Positions 1 to 8,571 of a DNA stretch of 64,000 nucleotides are shown here, piece after piece (position 1 is the stretch's first letter; the number at the start of each line of letters is the position of its first letter). The position numbers were made by a program, and so were the translations under genes. The stretch is taken from NCBI GenBank assembly GCA_019694455.1, contig JAIBBY010000008.1, forward strand, positions 1 through 64,000, given 5' to 3'. Below the pieces are notes generated by a model. That model ran no database searches and had not been told where the DNA came from. It was given only the letters and a program-made list of their open reading frames with translations. The stretch comes from Pirellulales bacterium. GTDB taxonomy: Bacteria > Planctomycetota > Planctomycetia > Pirellulales > JAEUIK01.

Positions 1-1
1 C

Positions 2-391
2 CCCGCCGATCCGGCGCCGGCCGATGCGCCGGCCACCGACGCGCCACCTGCCGATGCGGCGCCCCCTGCCGCCGACGCAAAACCCGCCGACGCCAAGCCC
101 AAGACCCCCGAGGAGATCGAGCGGATCAAGGCCGAGAACAAGCGCAAGCAGGACGAGTACGACGCCAAGGTGAAGAAGGGACAGGAGAAGGTCAAGGAAC
201 TCAACGACCGCTTCGCCGACTGGTATTACGTCATCTCCGACGACATCTACAAGAAGGTGCATCTAACGCGCGCCGACATCATGAAAAAGGTCGATCCGGC
301 CAATGTCCCCGATGGCGCCGGCGCCCTCGACGCGCTGAAACAAGGCATCGACGCCGTGCCGGCGGCCCCCGCCGTTCCAGCGCAGCCATAA
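2..391 (+). CDS. C-terminal part of a Pro/Ala-rich protein, possibly DUF4340-like (5' end outside window)
   Basis: The reading frame is open from base 2 and ends with TAA at 389-391; the start lies upstream of the window. What is visible is about 40 residues of Pro/Ala/Asp low-complexity linker, then a charged helix rich in Lys and Glu, then a compact segment containing RFADWYYVISDD and a second Pro/Ala-rich tail. A similar RFADWYYVI ending occurs, as I recall, in planctomycete proteins annotated DUF4340, so that family is possible but not proven from this fragment. No enzyme motif is visible. A first in-frame start codon at 170 is only internal, because the same frame and composition continue upstream of it. 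Confidence 0.6.
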   Translation, partial: PADPAPADAPATDAPPADAAPPAADAKPADAKPKTPEEIERIKAENKRKQDEYDAKVKKGQEKVKELNDRFADWYYVISDDIYKKVHLTRADIMKKVDPANVPDGAGALDALKQGIDAVPAAPAVPAQP

Positions 392-416
392 TCGAGCGTT
401 TGTACAAAAAGTTTGC

Positions 417-445
417 TTGTTCCGTTTCTGTGCCCGACCTATCTT
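417..445 (+). promoter_or_regulatory. Weak sigma70-like promoter candidate
   Basis: TTGTTC (417-422) and TATCTT (440-445) are separated by 17 bases and lie 30 bases before the next ATG. The match to consensus is modest (3/6 and 4/6), so this is only a candidate start site for the two-gene unit that follows. Confidence 0.22.
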
Positions 446-474
446 GAGGTTGGTTCAGCGCAGGACGGAGCCCC

Positions 475-1569
475 ATGTCGTACGTCGTTCGTCACTCAGT
501 TTGTTGCGCGCTGTGGTGGTTCGCCGCGGCGGCCGTTTTGGCGCAGGACGCGCCGCCAACAGGCGCCGGCACGTCCAATGCGAGCGACCCTTTCGATCCG
601 TCGCCGTTCGAGCGCGCGGTGGCGCGAGCCAGTTCGCCCGCCTACGCCTACCAGCGCTGGCGGCCGGCGCGGCGCCTGGCCATCGCCGATCAACAGGCCC
701 TGTTGCCGCAACTGGCCTGGCGCAGCGGCCTTGTCGCGCCAGGGGCGCCCTTTTCGCGACTTGGCTCCGTTCCGCTCGGTCCGCGCTGGTGGCCCGGCTC
801 GCAAAACCTTTACTCCGCCTACTACTTGGGACCGTTCGAGCCAACTCCGTTCTGGCCCGGCCATATCCTGGGCTACCCCTATCTCAATGCCATCGAGCAG
901 CCGATCGGGCATCGCATCACGCCCAAGGATGGCGACATCGCCGGTGGCTACGTCTACGAACCGGTGTACGCCCAGACGCAGCCCATCCCAAGCGCTGTCG
1001 GCGTCGCTCCCACATTCGAGCTGGTGGAGCCGCGACCGCTCGCCAATCCGCCGGGCGGCGGCGCAGGTCTGGCGCCGGCACGCGCCGCGCTAGCGCGCGC
1101 CGACTACGCGGCCGCGCTCGCCGAAATCGAGCGTCTTCCCCAGCCCGAACAAGACGCCGGCGACGCCTGGCTCTTCCGCTCGCTTGCGCACACGGCGCTG
1201 GGCGACTATCGCGCCGCCTCGCACGCCTTGCACCGGGCGCTGGTCCGCGTGCCAGAGCGCCATTGGGCGGCGGCGATCGACGATGCCGCCGTCGTTTTGC
1301 CAGCCGGCGAATACGAGCGGCTCATCGCGGCACTGGCGCAATCGTCCCAGCTTCGGCCACGCGACCCGGAGCCGTGGTTTCTCTTGGGTTTTCACGAAGG
1401 TTTTCAAGGCAATATCAATCAGGCGATAATCGACCTTCGCGAAGCGCTCGATCTCGGCGTGCGTTTCCGCGACGACGAGCCCGGCCAAGACCCGCTCGCC
1501 GTCCGCCTGTTGAATCGGTTCCTCGCCGAGCAATCGCCCACTGCCACCACCGGACCGAGGGAGTTTTGA
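475..1569 (+). CDS. Secreted protein with TPR-like region, unknown function
   Basis: The product is 364 residues. The ATG follows a good ribosome site (GGACGGAG, five bases upstream). Residues 1-23 look like a signal peptide ending in VLAQ-DAPP. The middle part is rich in Tyr, Pro and Trp (for example YLGPFEPTPFWPGHILGYPY). Residues about 200-330 contain alternating helices with small/aromatic spacing of the TPR type (for example YRAASHALHRALVRVPERHW), suggesting a protein-protein interaction scaffold outside the cytoplasm. No catalytic motif was seen. It overlaps the next gene by four bases, so the two are probably co-translated. Function is unknown. Confidence 0.8.
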   Translation: MSYVVRHSVCCALWWFAAAAVLAQDAPPTGAGTSNASDPFDPSPFERAVARASSPAYAYQRWRPARRLAIADQQALLPQLAWRSGLVAPGAPFSRLGSVPLGPRWWPGSQNLYSAYYLGPFEPTPFWPGHILGYPYLNAIEQPIGHRITPKDGDIAGGYVYEPVYAQTQPIPSAVGVAPTFELVEPRPLANPPGGGAGLAPARAALARADYAAALAEIERLPQPEQDAGDAWLFRSLAHTALGDYRAASHALHRALVRVPERHWAAAIDDAAVVLPAGEYERLIAALAQSSQLRPRDPEPWFLLGFHEGFQGNINQAIIDLREALDLGVRFRDDEPGQDPLAVRLLNRFLAEQSPTATTGPREF

Positions 1570-2183
1570 CAATCGAATTTAATCCCTATCGTGCCCCGGA
1601 TACTTTACTACCCGAGTCGCCGACAAGTGCGGCAGACGTCCATTCGGTGGAGTTCGACCGTCTGCCGGAGCATATCGTTGATCTCAACTACTACTTTTTC
1701 AGAAACTCCCCAACTTGGCGTGGGCAGATCAGCTACGCGAGAAACACGCTGCTGCTGACGGCGGCGCTTATCATTGGATTGGGCGTCTACTTTCGAGTGA
1801 ATTGGGCGATTGCGATCGGCGTGTTCGTTGGTTTTTGCGCGTTTCTCGTGCCGCTGCTTACACGGCGCAATATGCGTCGACAGATCAAAGGGCTGCTGAA
1901 CGAGTCCAAGGGCGCGGGGCGCGCGAATCATCGGCGCGTCACCGTCGCGCTGGATGGAGTCGTGGAGCAGACGCAATTGGCGGAACTAAAAGTGCGTTGG
2001 CCCGGCGTGGATCGAATCGACGCGGACCCGAACTACGTGTATTTCGTCTATACATCGGTCAGCGCGACGATCATCCCGAGGCACGCATTCCACGATACGG
2101 CCCATGTGTCGGCGTTCTTGGATGCCGCTCGTCGCTGGCACGCCGCGGCGCTGGGCGGTTCCCCCTTCGCGCCGGCGAGCTAA
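1566..2183 (+). CDS. YcxB-like membrane protein
   Basis: The product is 205 residues, starting with TTG at 1566 that overlaps the TGA stop of the preceding gene (TTGA). A purine-rich ribosome site GAGGGAG sits just upstream. I prefer this start because upstream of it the frame is only a shadow of the previous gene, and the protein then begins LTIEFNPYRAPDT, typical of planctomycete NPY-x-P starts. After a soluble N-terminus, NYYFFRNSPTWR leads into two adjacent membrane segments (about residues 60-98), followed by a cytosolic C-terminal beta-rich region containing VYFVYTSVSATIIPRHAF. This is the architecture of YcxB-like proteins, whose role is not established. Confidence 0.72.
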   Translation: MTIEFNPYRAPDTLLPESPTSAADVHSVEFDRLPEHIVDLNYYFFRNSPTWRGQISYARNTLLLTAALIIGLGVYFRVNWAIAIGVFVGFCAFLVPLLTRRNMRRQIKGLLNESKGAGRANHRRVTVALDGVVEQTQLAELKVRWPGVDRIDADPNYVYFVYTSVSATIIPRHAFHDTAHVSAFLDAARRWHAAALGGSPFAPAS

Positions 2184-2197
2184 GCTCCAAATGGCCA

Positions 2198-2218
2198 GCC
2201 AACACGACGCGCGTTGGC
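2198..2218 (+). terminator. Small hairpin after the YcxB-like gene
   Basis: GCCAAC (2198-2203) pairs with GTTGGC (2213-2218) across a nine-base loop, 15 bases after the stop codon. There is no T-tract, so it may only be an RNA end-stabilising hairpin. Confidence 0.22.
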
Positions 2219-2388
2219 CCTTGAAGTCCTACGAAGACATGGCGCCCCGCGCCAACGATACAAAACAGGTAGAAAATCGCGCGACCGGACGAGTTTGGTT
2301 ACTTTTCTGTTAGCTTGAACCTTGGCCGCTCGGCGGTGACCGGCGGGCGGCATTGCGAGTCGCATCGTTTTGTGTTGAGATTGATTGT

Positions 2389-3060
2389 ATGAATCTGCTC
2401 GTCGTCGAAGACGACCCAGCGATCGGCAAAGCGCTGCACATTGGCTTCTGCGAAGCCGGACACGAATGCGCCTGGATCAAAGACGGGGCGCGTGGGCTGG
2501 CGCAGGCGCGCACGCGCCAGTTCGACGCCGTGGTGCTCGATGTCATGCTGCCCGGCTGCGATGGCATGGAGGTGCTCCGGGCGCTGCGCGAAGACGGCAT
2601 CCAAACACCCGTGATCTTGCTGACGGCGCTGGGCGCGGTCGGCGAACGGGTCGATGGCCTGCAAGCCGGCGCCGACGACTATGTGGTCAAGCCGTTCGAA
2701 TTCGCCGAGCTCATGGCCCGCGTCGAAGCAGTATGTCGCCGCGCGGCGTCGCGCCCGGCGCCCACGCTGACGGTCGGCGATGTGACCCTTGATCTCACCA
2801 CTCGCCGCGTGCGACGGAACGATCGCGAAATCGACCTCACGCCCACCGAGTTCAGCCTCCTGGAAATGCTGATGCGTTACGCCGGCCAGGTCGTTACGCG
2901 CAAGATGCTCTGCCAGCATCTGTGGGACGCCGATTGGGAAGGCGAGACCAACGTCATCGAGGTGCATATCAATCGCCTGCGAGGCAAGGTCGACCGAGGC
3001 GACGACGCGCCGCTGATTCAAACGGTGCGAGGCCGTGGCTATGCGTTTCGCGCTGCCTAG
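2389..3060 (+). CDS. OmpR/PhoB-family response regulator
   Basis: The product is 223 residues. Residues 1-115 form a receiver domain with the acidic pair D8/D9, the phospho-acceptor D51 in VVLDVMLPG, T79 and K101 in DDYVVKPF. Residues about 130-222 form a winged-helix DNA-binding domain (LTPTEFSLLEMLM ... VIEVHINRLRGKV ... IQTVRGRGYAFR). It should be phosphorylated by the kinase encoded immediately downstream and bind DNA as a dimer. I chose the ATG at 2389, not the possible start at 2353, because the receiver begins directly with MNLLVVEDD. The kinase gene starts inside the last 26 bases, a normal two-component operon layout. The signal and targets are unknown. Confidence 0.95.
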   Translation: MNLLVVEDDPAIGKALHIGFCEAGHECAWIKDGARGLAQARTRQFDAVVLDVMLPGCDGMEVLRALREDGIQTPVILLTALGAVGERVDGLQAGADDYVVKPFEFAELMARVEAVCRRAASRPAPTLTVGDVTLDLTTRRVRRNDREIDLTPTEFSLLEMLMRYAGQVVTRKMLCQHLWDADWEGETNVIEVHINRLRGKVDRGDDAPLIQTVRGRGYAFRAA

Positions 3061-4486
3061 CTTCTTTTGGCGCCGCTCGATCCGGTTTCGGCTGTTGGCC
3101 TGGAATTCCGGCGTGGTGCTGCTGCTGGCCGCCTCGGCCCTGGTGGCCGTGCGCGAAGGCTCGCGCTACACCCTCATCGCCGAGCTCGACGAACGTCTCC
3201 ACGAAGACGCGCTCGAAGTGCGACTGGCGGTGCAGCAGTTCTATCCGCGCATCGAAGCGATTCGCGCCGAACTCGATCGCAAGGCGATCGGCCACGCGCA
3301 TTACTCCATGTTCATCGAGATCTTCGATGCGCGTGGACAGCTCTTGGCTTCCAGCGTGCAAACGCCCAACGGCACGCCGGCGTTGCCCGGCCGGCCGCAA
3401 GAGTTTTCTAATTGGGGCGCCTACCGCCTGGCGACCGAGCGTTTTGAGGCCGCGTCATTGCCCCCATTGGCCATTCGCGTGGGCGCGTCGCGCGCGCCGA
3501 TTCAAACCGAGGTCGCCAAGCTCAGCCGTCTGATCTTGCTGGTTGGCCTGGCCCTCTTGCCGCTGGCGATCGGCGGCGGGTATCTCCTGACCAATCGGGC
3601 GCTGGCGCCGATTGCGCGCATCATCTACACCGCCAATCGGCTGCGCCCCACGCAAATGGAAGAACGCCTGCCGCTCCGCGGCACGCGCGACGAGTTGGAC
3701 AAGCTATCGCTCACGATCAATCGCCTGCTCGACCGCATCGCCGAATATCTGCTTAAGCATCGCGAGTTTGTGGCCAACGCCGCGCACGAACTGCGCACGC
3801 CGTTGGCCGCGATTCAAGCGACCGTCGAGGTGGGGCTGGGAGTCGATCGCGACGCCGAGGAATACCGCGAACTGCTCTACTCCACCGTCGACCAGTGCCG
3901 GCAGCTTGGCATACTGGTCAATCAATTGCTGCTGCTCGCCGAGAGCGACTCGGGCCGCCCCATCACGCGTCACGAACAGGCCCGCTTGGATCAAATCGCC
4001 GAGAAGGCGGTCGACATGTTCCGCGCGGCCGCCGAGGAGCGCGAGGTGCGCTTGGAGTTCGCATCGCCGGGCGAGCTGACGGTTCCCGGCGATACGCTGC
4101 GACTGCGGCAGGTGGTGAACAACTTGCTGGACAACGCCCTCAAATTCACGCCCGCCGGAGGCGAGGTTCGTGTCGAACTAGGGCGCGACGTGGCCCGCCG
4201 CGCCGTTGTGCTGCGCGTGTCCGACACCGGCATCGGCATTCCCGGCGCCGATTTGCCGCACATCTTCGACCGGTTCTATCAGGTCGACAAGTCGCGGCAA
4301 CGAGAGCGCGAAATTCATGGCAATGGCCTGGGACTGAGCATCTGCCACGCGATCGCCGCCGCTCACCATGGGACCATCGAGATCAGCAGCCAACTCGGCC
4401 AGGGAACGACCGTCACGGTCACATTGCCAATGCGGCGAGGCGACGAATCCGCGGCCCACAGCGTGGCAGCCGCCGCGAATGGCTGA
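3035..4486 (+). CDS. Sensor histidine kinase with HAMP domain
   Basis: The product is 483 residues if GTG at 3035 is used; ATG at 3041 is a near alternative. A first membrane helix lies at about residues 18-40, a periplasmic sensor part at about 40-160, a second helix at about 165-187, then a HAMP linker. The HisKA box AAHELRTPLAAIQ carries the phospho-accepting His at residue 251. The ATPase part shows the N box (NNLLDNALKFTP), G1 (DTGIGIP), F box (FDRFYQ) and G2 (GNGLGLSI). It overlaps the response regulator by 26 bases and is its probable cognate kinase. The layout resembles metal or envelope-stress sensors, but the ligand cannot be read from the sequence. Confidence 0.95.
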   Translation: MAMRFALPSFFWRRSIRFRLLAWNSGVVLLLAASALVAVREGSRYTLIAELDERLHEDALEVRLAVQQFYPRIEAIRAELDRKAIGHAHYSMFIEIFDARGQLLASSVQTPNGTPALPGRPQEFSNWGAYRLATERFEAASLPPLAIRVGASRAPIQTEVAKLSRLILLVGLALLPLAIGGGYLLTNRALAPIARIIYTANRLRPTQMEERLPLRGTRDELDKLSLTINRLLDRIAEYLLKHREFVANAAHELRTPLAAIQATVEVGLGVDRDAEEYRELLYSTVDQCRQLGILVNQLLLLAESDSGRPITRHEQARLDQIAEKAVDMFRAAAEEREVRLEFASPGELTVPGDTLRLRQVVNNLLDNALKFTPAGGEVRVELGRDVARRAVVLRVSDTGIGIPGADLPHIFDRFYQVDKSRQREREIHGNGLGLSICHAIAAAHHGTIEISSQLGQGTTVTVTLPMRRGDESAAHSVAAAANG

Positions 4487-4501
4487 ACGCTTCGCCGATC
4501 G

Positions 4502-5866
4502 CTACACGGTCTCGGGCACGATCCACGGCGAGCGATACTCGCGCTTCAATAAGGCGTTGGCCTTGTCGCTTCCTTTGCAGGTCTCCGTGGCCGGGTCGAA
4601 GTACAACTTCTCTCCCCCTAGCCGATAGCTGATGTTCGCCAGTTGGCACAACAGCGTGCTCTTGTGTCCTTCTTCGATGTCGGCGCTTGGCAAATCGCGG
4701 CTGCGAATCGCCTGGCAGAAGTTTTCCTTGTGCTCAGGATCGGGGAACGGCCCATTGTCTTGCTCCGCGACTACCGGTTGGCGCGATTTCGGACGATCGA
4801 ACACCTGCCAGCCGCCGCCATGCCGCCCCACGTACATCAATCCTTCGCTGCCGTAGATTTCGATCCGAGCGGCATTCTGCGGCCAATAAGGGTACATCTC
4901 CTGATTGTTGCGCAGCTCCATGTCGGTCTTGAGCATATACGGCGTGTAGAGCGTCAACTCGAATGTCATCACCAGGTTGTCGAACTCATAAACCGCGATC
5001 TGCGTGTCGGGCGTCTCGAACACTCCTTCCTCGTTGAAGCGACCGCCGACGGAATAAACCGTCTTGGGGTAGTCTTGACCAATCAGCCAACGAGCCAGGT
5101 CGATCTGGTGGACTCCGTCGTTGATGATGTCTCCGCCCGAGTAGTTCCAAAAATGATTCCAGCCGCGATGATGATTGACGTTGTACTTGCCGAGCGCGGC
5201 CGGTCCGCTCCACATGTCAAAATCGAGCCCGGCCGGCGTCTCGGCGTCAGGGACCGCCTTGGCGTTGGGCCAACCCTTCTGGTTGTAGACTCGCACCATG
5301 TGGATGCGGCCCAGTTTCCCGTCGGCAATGTATTTCTTGGCGCTTTGGTTGTACGGCGCGCTGCGATTTTGCGTGCCGACCTGCACGATGCGATTGTAGC
5401 GCCGCGCCGCCTCCACCATCTTTCGCCCTTCCCACGGCGAGTGGCTGATCGGCTTTTCCACATACACGTCTTTGCCCGCCTGACACCCCCAGATGGTGGC
5501 CAGCGCGTGCCAATGATCGGGCGTGGCGACCACGATGGCGTCGACCGCCTTGTCGTCGAGCGCTCGGCGAAAGTCTTGCACATTCTTCGGCGCGCGTCCC
5601 TGCGCCGCCTCGATCGGCTTGGCGCGATCGCCAAAGAGGCTCTCGTCCACATCGCAGAGATATGCGATTTCGCAATCGGGCCGCTTGGCGAAGTCAGCCG
5701 CCAACATCGCGCCGCGGCCGTGAATCCCCACCACCGCCAACGCGATCTTGTCGTTGGGCCCTGCCGCGCGCGCGACTCGTTGATTGACTAGCGCTGCCCC
5801 GGCGCCCAGCGCCGCGCCGGCCTGAGCGGTGCGAGCCAAAAACTGCCGGCGATCGATTGCGCTCAT
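4502..5866 (-). CDS. Tat-exported Gfo/Idh/MocA-family oxidoreductase
   Basis: The product is 454 residues. The N-terminus carries a Tat signal (RRQFLARTAQAGAALGAGAA) directed to the periplasm. A Rossmann fold follows, with VVGIHGRGAML for NAD(P) binding, and the EKPISHS motif whose Lys is the usual catalytic residue of the family. The C-terminal half is the alpha/beta Gfo/Idh substrate domain, with GWNHFWNYSGGDIINDGVHQ near the active site. ATG at 5866 has a strong ribosome site (GGGAGAT). Such enzymes oxidise or reduce sugars or related polyols, often with tightly bound cofactor when exported. The substrate is not predictable. The gene ends 15 bases from the convergent kinase gene. Confidence 0.93.
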   Translation of the reverse strand: MSAIDRRQFLARTAQAGAALGAGAALVNQRVARAAGPNDKIALAVVGIHGRGAMLAADFAKRPDCEIAYLCDVDESLFGDRAKPIEAAQGRAPKNVQDFRRALDDKAVDAIVVATPDHWHALATIWGCQAGKDVYVEKPISHSPWEGRKMVEAARRYNRIVQVGTQNRSAPYNQSAKKYIADGKLGRIHMVRVYNQKGWPNAKAVPDAETPAGLDFDMWSGPAALGKYNVNHHRGWNHFWNYSGGDIINDGVHQIDLARWLIGQDYPKTVYSVGGRFNEEGVFETPDTQIAVYEFDNLVMTFELTLYTPYMLKTDMELRNNQEMYPYWPQNAARIEIYGSEGLMYVGRHGGGWQVFDRPKSRQPVVAEQDNGPFPDPEHKENFCQAIRSRDLPSADIEEGHKSTLLCQLANISYRLGGEKLYFDPATETCKGSDKANALLKREYRSPWIVPETV

Positions 5867-5970
5867 GGTGTGATCTCCCGATGGAACTATTGCGCCGCGG
5901 ACTATGTGGCTCACTATCGAACGCCGGCGCGCACGAGTCAAGCGCGGCGATTGAACACGGCCGATTGGGC

Positions 5971-7566
5971 TTAACCGGCCAACGGCACCAGAAAGTCCCG
6001 CAGCGCCCCCTCGGGATAAAGGCAAAACGCGTACTCGCGCGACGACAGCACGCTCTCGCCGCGCAGCGCCTCGACCAGCCGCGACTGCTGTTCTTCCAGA
6101 ATCAATCGCTCGCCGGCCACGCGCGACTGCAACGCCTCGTTCACCTGTCGAATGGCGCGGCAGCGCTCGCGAGCGTTGGCGCGAGTCTGTGGTGTGGTGA
6201 TCCATTGACGCTTGCGCGAAATCAGTTCCCGCGCTTCGTCGTCCTGTTCGGTCTTGGTCGTCAAGAACGACTCCGGATGGTACGTCAAATCGCGCAATCG
6301 CTGGGTGACGGCCCGCAGGTCGTCGTCGGTCACGCGCTGGTGGCGGATCGGCAATAGCAGCGTGCCCGAGAGCATCATGTAGCGCGGCGGCGTCACGCCG
6401 AAAAAGCGCTCTATGATCCAATCGGTCAACTCGTCGTACTTGGCGCCGCCGATGCCGTGGATGAACACGTCTCCCAAAGCTAGCCGGGCGAACATCGTGG
6501 TCACTAGCGCTCGCGAGCGAATCTTGATCTCGTGCGACAACTCGCCCAGCGAATGAGCCGTGGCTTCCAATTCGCCGCGATACGGCAACAACTGCCGCCA
6601 TGCGCGGCGATTGGTGAGCTCCAACCCCTCGCCGGTCCGGCGCGCGTAAAGCCGGCGTCGCCGCGGATCGGCCGCCGACCAGACCCATAGCGGCGTTTCG
6701 AGCCAATCGGCTTCGCGTCCCAGGTCGGGCACCGGATGATTGTCGCTGCGCACATGATTCGCCCGGCGATATTCGGCCAGGCCGGCGTTGTATGCGTCGT
6801 GAAACCGTGGCAACTCCGCCAGCAAGTGAGCGACAAACCAATGAAACGACGGCAAGCCGCAAACCTGGCTCTGCGGCAACTCCAGAGTGTCGAGGCCCCA
6901 CTCCCCTTCCAGTTGATGCCGCGACTGAGAAAGCGCGGCGCCAACCAGGCCCGTGGCGCGTGCGCGTTCAACCACTCGCGGCCAAAAGCCTTCGACCATA
7001 GAACTGGCCACCAGTGTTCCCATCTGCTCGCAAGCCCGCCCGCCAAAGCTGGCGAATAGCTCCGCATCGGCGATCCGCCGTTCTTCGAACGGAATTTCAG
7101 CGCCGGGCTGGTCGTATGCGACTTCAGCCATTTGCGGCCGGCCGATCGTCCCCCCCGGCACGCGCAGGCTGGTCCGCTTCATGCTATCGCTATCGATGAC
7201 CAGATTCACGGCGACCGCGCCGTACCGTTTGGCCAGCCCCGATAACGCAAAGTTCTTGCACCATACGCCCGGGTGAAATAACTCGGGCTGGTGCCCGGCC
7301 AGCAAAATGCGTTCACTCGCCCGACGGCTCACGTCGCGATAGCCGGTGGTGTAATCCAGCGCCGCGGCCAGTAACTCGCGGCGTGCAGCTTCACCGAGCG
7401 CGCGCAGTGAGCGGCCATGCAAATCGCAGGCATCCGCGCCGCGCAATTGCTCGTTGTCGGCCAACATGCCGGCGAAATCCGCCAGCGGCGGATCGGCCAA
7501 AAGCGTGCGATCCTCGCGTGGCGCCCGCACTCGGCGATATTCGAGCGCGTGGCCTGTCACCTTCAC
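5971..7566 (-). CDS. Unknown protein, remotely BshC-like
   Basis: The product is 531 residues from GTG at 7566, which overlaps the TGA of the upstream glycosyltransferase (GTGA); GTG at 7584 is an alternative. No signal peptide or membrane helix is visible, so it should be cytosolic. The segment LLAGHQPELFHPGVWCKNFA followed by AVAVNLVIDSDSMKR resembles the N-terminal nucleotide-type fold of BshC, the putative cysteine-adding enzyme of bacillithiol synthesis, where a GQQxGLFGGP motif and a similar strand occur. The C-terminal third is helical and Arg/Glu-rich, as in BshC's coiled coil. This relation is my inference and is distant. Translational coupling to the GT2 gene suggests a shared pathway. 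Confidence 0.7.
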   Translation of the reverse strand: MKVTGHALEYRRVRAPREDRTLLADPPLADFAGMLADNEQLRGADACDLHGRSLRALGEAARRELLAAALDYTTGYRDVSRRASERILLAGHQPELFHPGVWCKNFALSGLAKRYGAVAVNLVIDSDSMKRTSLRVPGGTIGRPQMAEVAYDQPGAEIPFEERRIADAELFASFGGRACEQMGTLVASSMVEGFWPRVVERARATGLVGAALSQSRHQLEGEWGLDTLELPQSQVCGLPSFHWFVAHLLAELPRFHDAYNAGLAEYRRANHVRSDNHPVPDLGREADWLETPLWVWSAADPRRRRLYARRTGEGLELTNRRAWRQLLPYRGELEATAHSLGELSHEIKIRSRALVTTMFARLALGDVFIHGIGGAKYDELTDWIIERFFGVTPPRYMMLSGTLLLPIRHQRVTDDDLRAVTQRLRDLTYHPESFLTTKTEQDDEARELISRKRQWITTPQTRANARERCRAIRQVNEALQSRVAGERLILEEQQSRLVEALRGESVLSSREYAFCLYPEGALRDFLVPLAG

Positions 7567-8318
7567 GTAGCCGCCCCCGTACACAAGGTTCCGGTCCAGA
7601 TGCCGCCGGTCGGTACGCCGATCCGCGCAAGGCTGCGGTCGAGAACCAAGTGGTAATAAAACAGCCGCGTGGCGCCATCGTCGAGCGCGCCGCCAAACGA
7701 TCGCTTTTCATCTAGATAAATCAGCGGCACGGGCAATTCGATGATCGACAAGCCGGCCCGCGCTGCCTGCACCCACACCTCCAGCGGCATGGCGTAACCT
7801 GGTTCGTCGATCTGGAGTTGAGCCAGCGCCTCGACGCGATATGCCTTGAACCCGCAAAAGGCGTCGGTCAATTGCAAACAAAGGCGGCGGTTCAACTCGG
7901 CGGTGATCTGCTCATTGATACGGCGTCGCTCGGCCGGTGGCTCGGTGTCGCCGGGAAACATTTGCAGATAGCGGCTGCCAGAAACCAGGTCCGCATGCTG
8001 CTTACGGCACGCCTCGACGAATTCCGGAATGCGCTGCGGCTCGTGCTGGCCGTCGCAATCGATCGTCACCAGGATGTCGTAGTTGTGCTGCCGCGCATAG
8101 CGAAAGGCGCTAATCAGCGCGGCCCCGTAACCTTGGTTCTCCGCATGCGTCAGCACCTGCACGTCCGCGCGCTGAGCCAACAATTCCGCAGTGCCGTCGG
8201 TTGAGCCATCGTCCACCACCAGCACGTGCTCGCTGTAGCGCCGCACCTCGTCGAGCACTGCCGAGACATGCGCGCGCTCATTGAAAACGGGCAAGGCGGT
8301 GAGAAATTTCGCTGTCAT
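7563..8318 (-). CDS. GT2-family glycosyltransferase (DPM synthase-like)
   Basis: The product is 251 residues, starting at ATG 8318 after a GGGAGG ribosome site. The GT-A fold signature is clear: ALPVFNERAHV at the N-terminus, VVDDGSTDGT for the nucleotide-sugar site, and TIDCDGQHEP as the metal-binding DxD region. A hydrophobic sugar-acceptor region follows (DAFCGFKAYRVEAL). It resembles polyprenyl-phosphate mannosyl/glucosyltransferases and lacks the extra C-terminal membrane helices found in some of them. It probably transfers a sugar from a nucleotide donor at the cytoplasmic face of the membrane. The acceptor is unknown. The following gene starts within its stop codon. Confidence 0.92.
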   Translation of the reverse strand: MTAKFLTALPVFNERAHVSAVLDEVRRYSEHVLVVDDGSTDGTAELLAQRADVQVLTHAENQGYGAALISAFRYARQHNYDILVTIDCDGQHEPQRIPEFVEACRKQHADLVSGSRYLQMFPGDTEPPAERRRINEQITAELNRRLCLQLTDAFCGFKAYRVEALAQLQIDEPGYAMPLEVWVQAARAGLSIIELPVPLIYLDEKRSFGGALDDGATRLFYYHLVLDRSLARIGVPTGGIWTGTLCTGAAT

Positions 8319-8466
8319 TGGGCCTCCCTCCGTCGCGGAACATCGGTTGTCGCGCTCGCTGGATGCTTCGTGCTGGCGGGAGGCGACAAGACATACCATT
8401 CTAGACGCACGATTGGCCGGATCAACGAACCCAACAGTGCGTACACGCCAGAACGGCGTGAGTTGC

Positions 8467-8494
8467 TTGCAATGCCTATCTCATGCTCTAAGAT
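8467..8494 (+). promoter_or_regulatory. Possible promoter for the downstream isomerase gene
   Basis: TTGCAA (8467-8472) and TAAGAT (8489-8494) are 16 bases apart in the 253-base divergent region between the GT2 gene and the isomerase gene, about 80 bases before the ATG at 8572. Each hexamer matches 4/6 of the sigma70 consensus. Confidence 0.3.
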
Positions 8495-8571
8495 GCCTCT
8501 CTCTTGGGGCTAGAAAATCGCAAATTCAGCGCCATTTGGCCGCTCGCTCCATCCCCTTTTGGATCATCGAC

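Noticed and set aside
417-1565. N-terminal 383 codons of a 588-codon frame continuing into the YcxB-like gene
   Set aside because: Extremely Arg-rich and overlapping the secreted TPR-like gene; only the part from TTG 1566 looks like protein.
4643-5791. 382-codon plus-strand frame opposite the Tat oxidoreductase
   Set aside because: The minus-strand product has Tat signal, Rossmann and EKP motifs; the plus frame is Arg/His/Leu-rich with none.
5867-6901. 345-codon upstream extension of the Tat oxidoreductase frame
   Set aside because: It overlaps the BshC-like gene on the same strand in another frame, and the Tat signal must be N-terminal at 5866.
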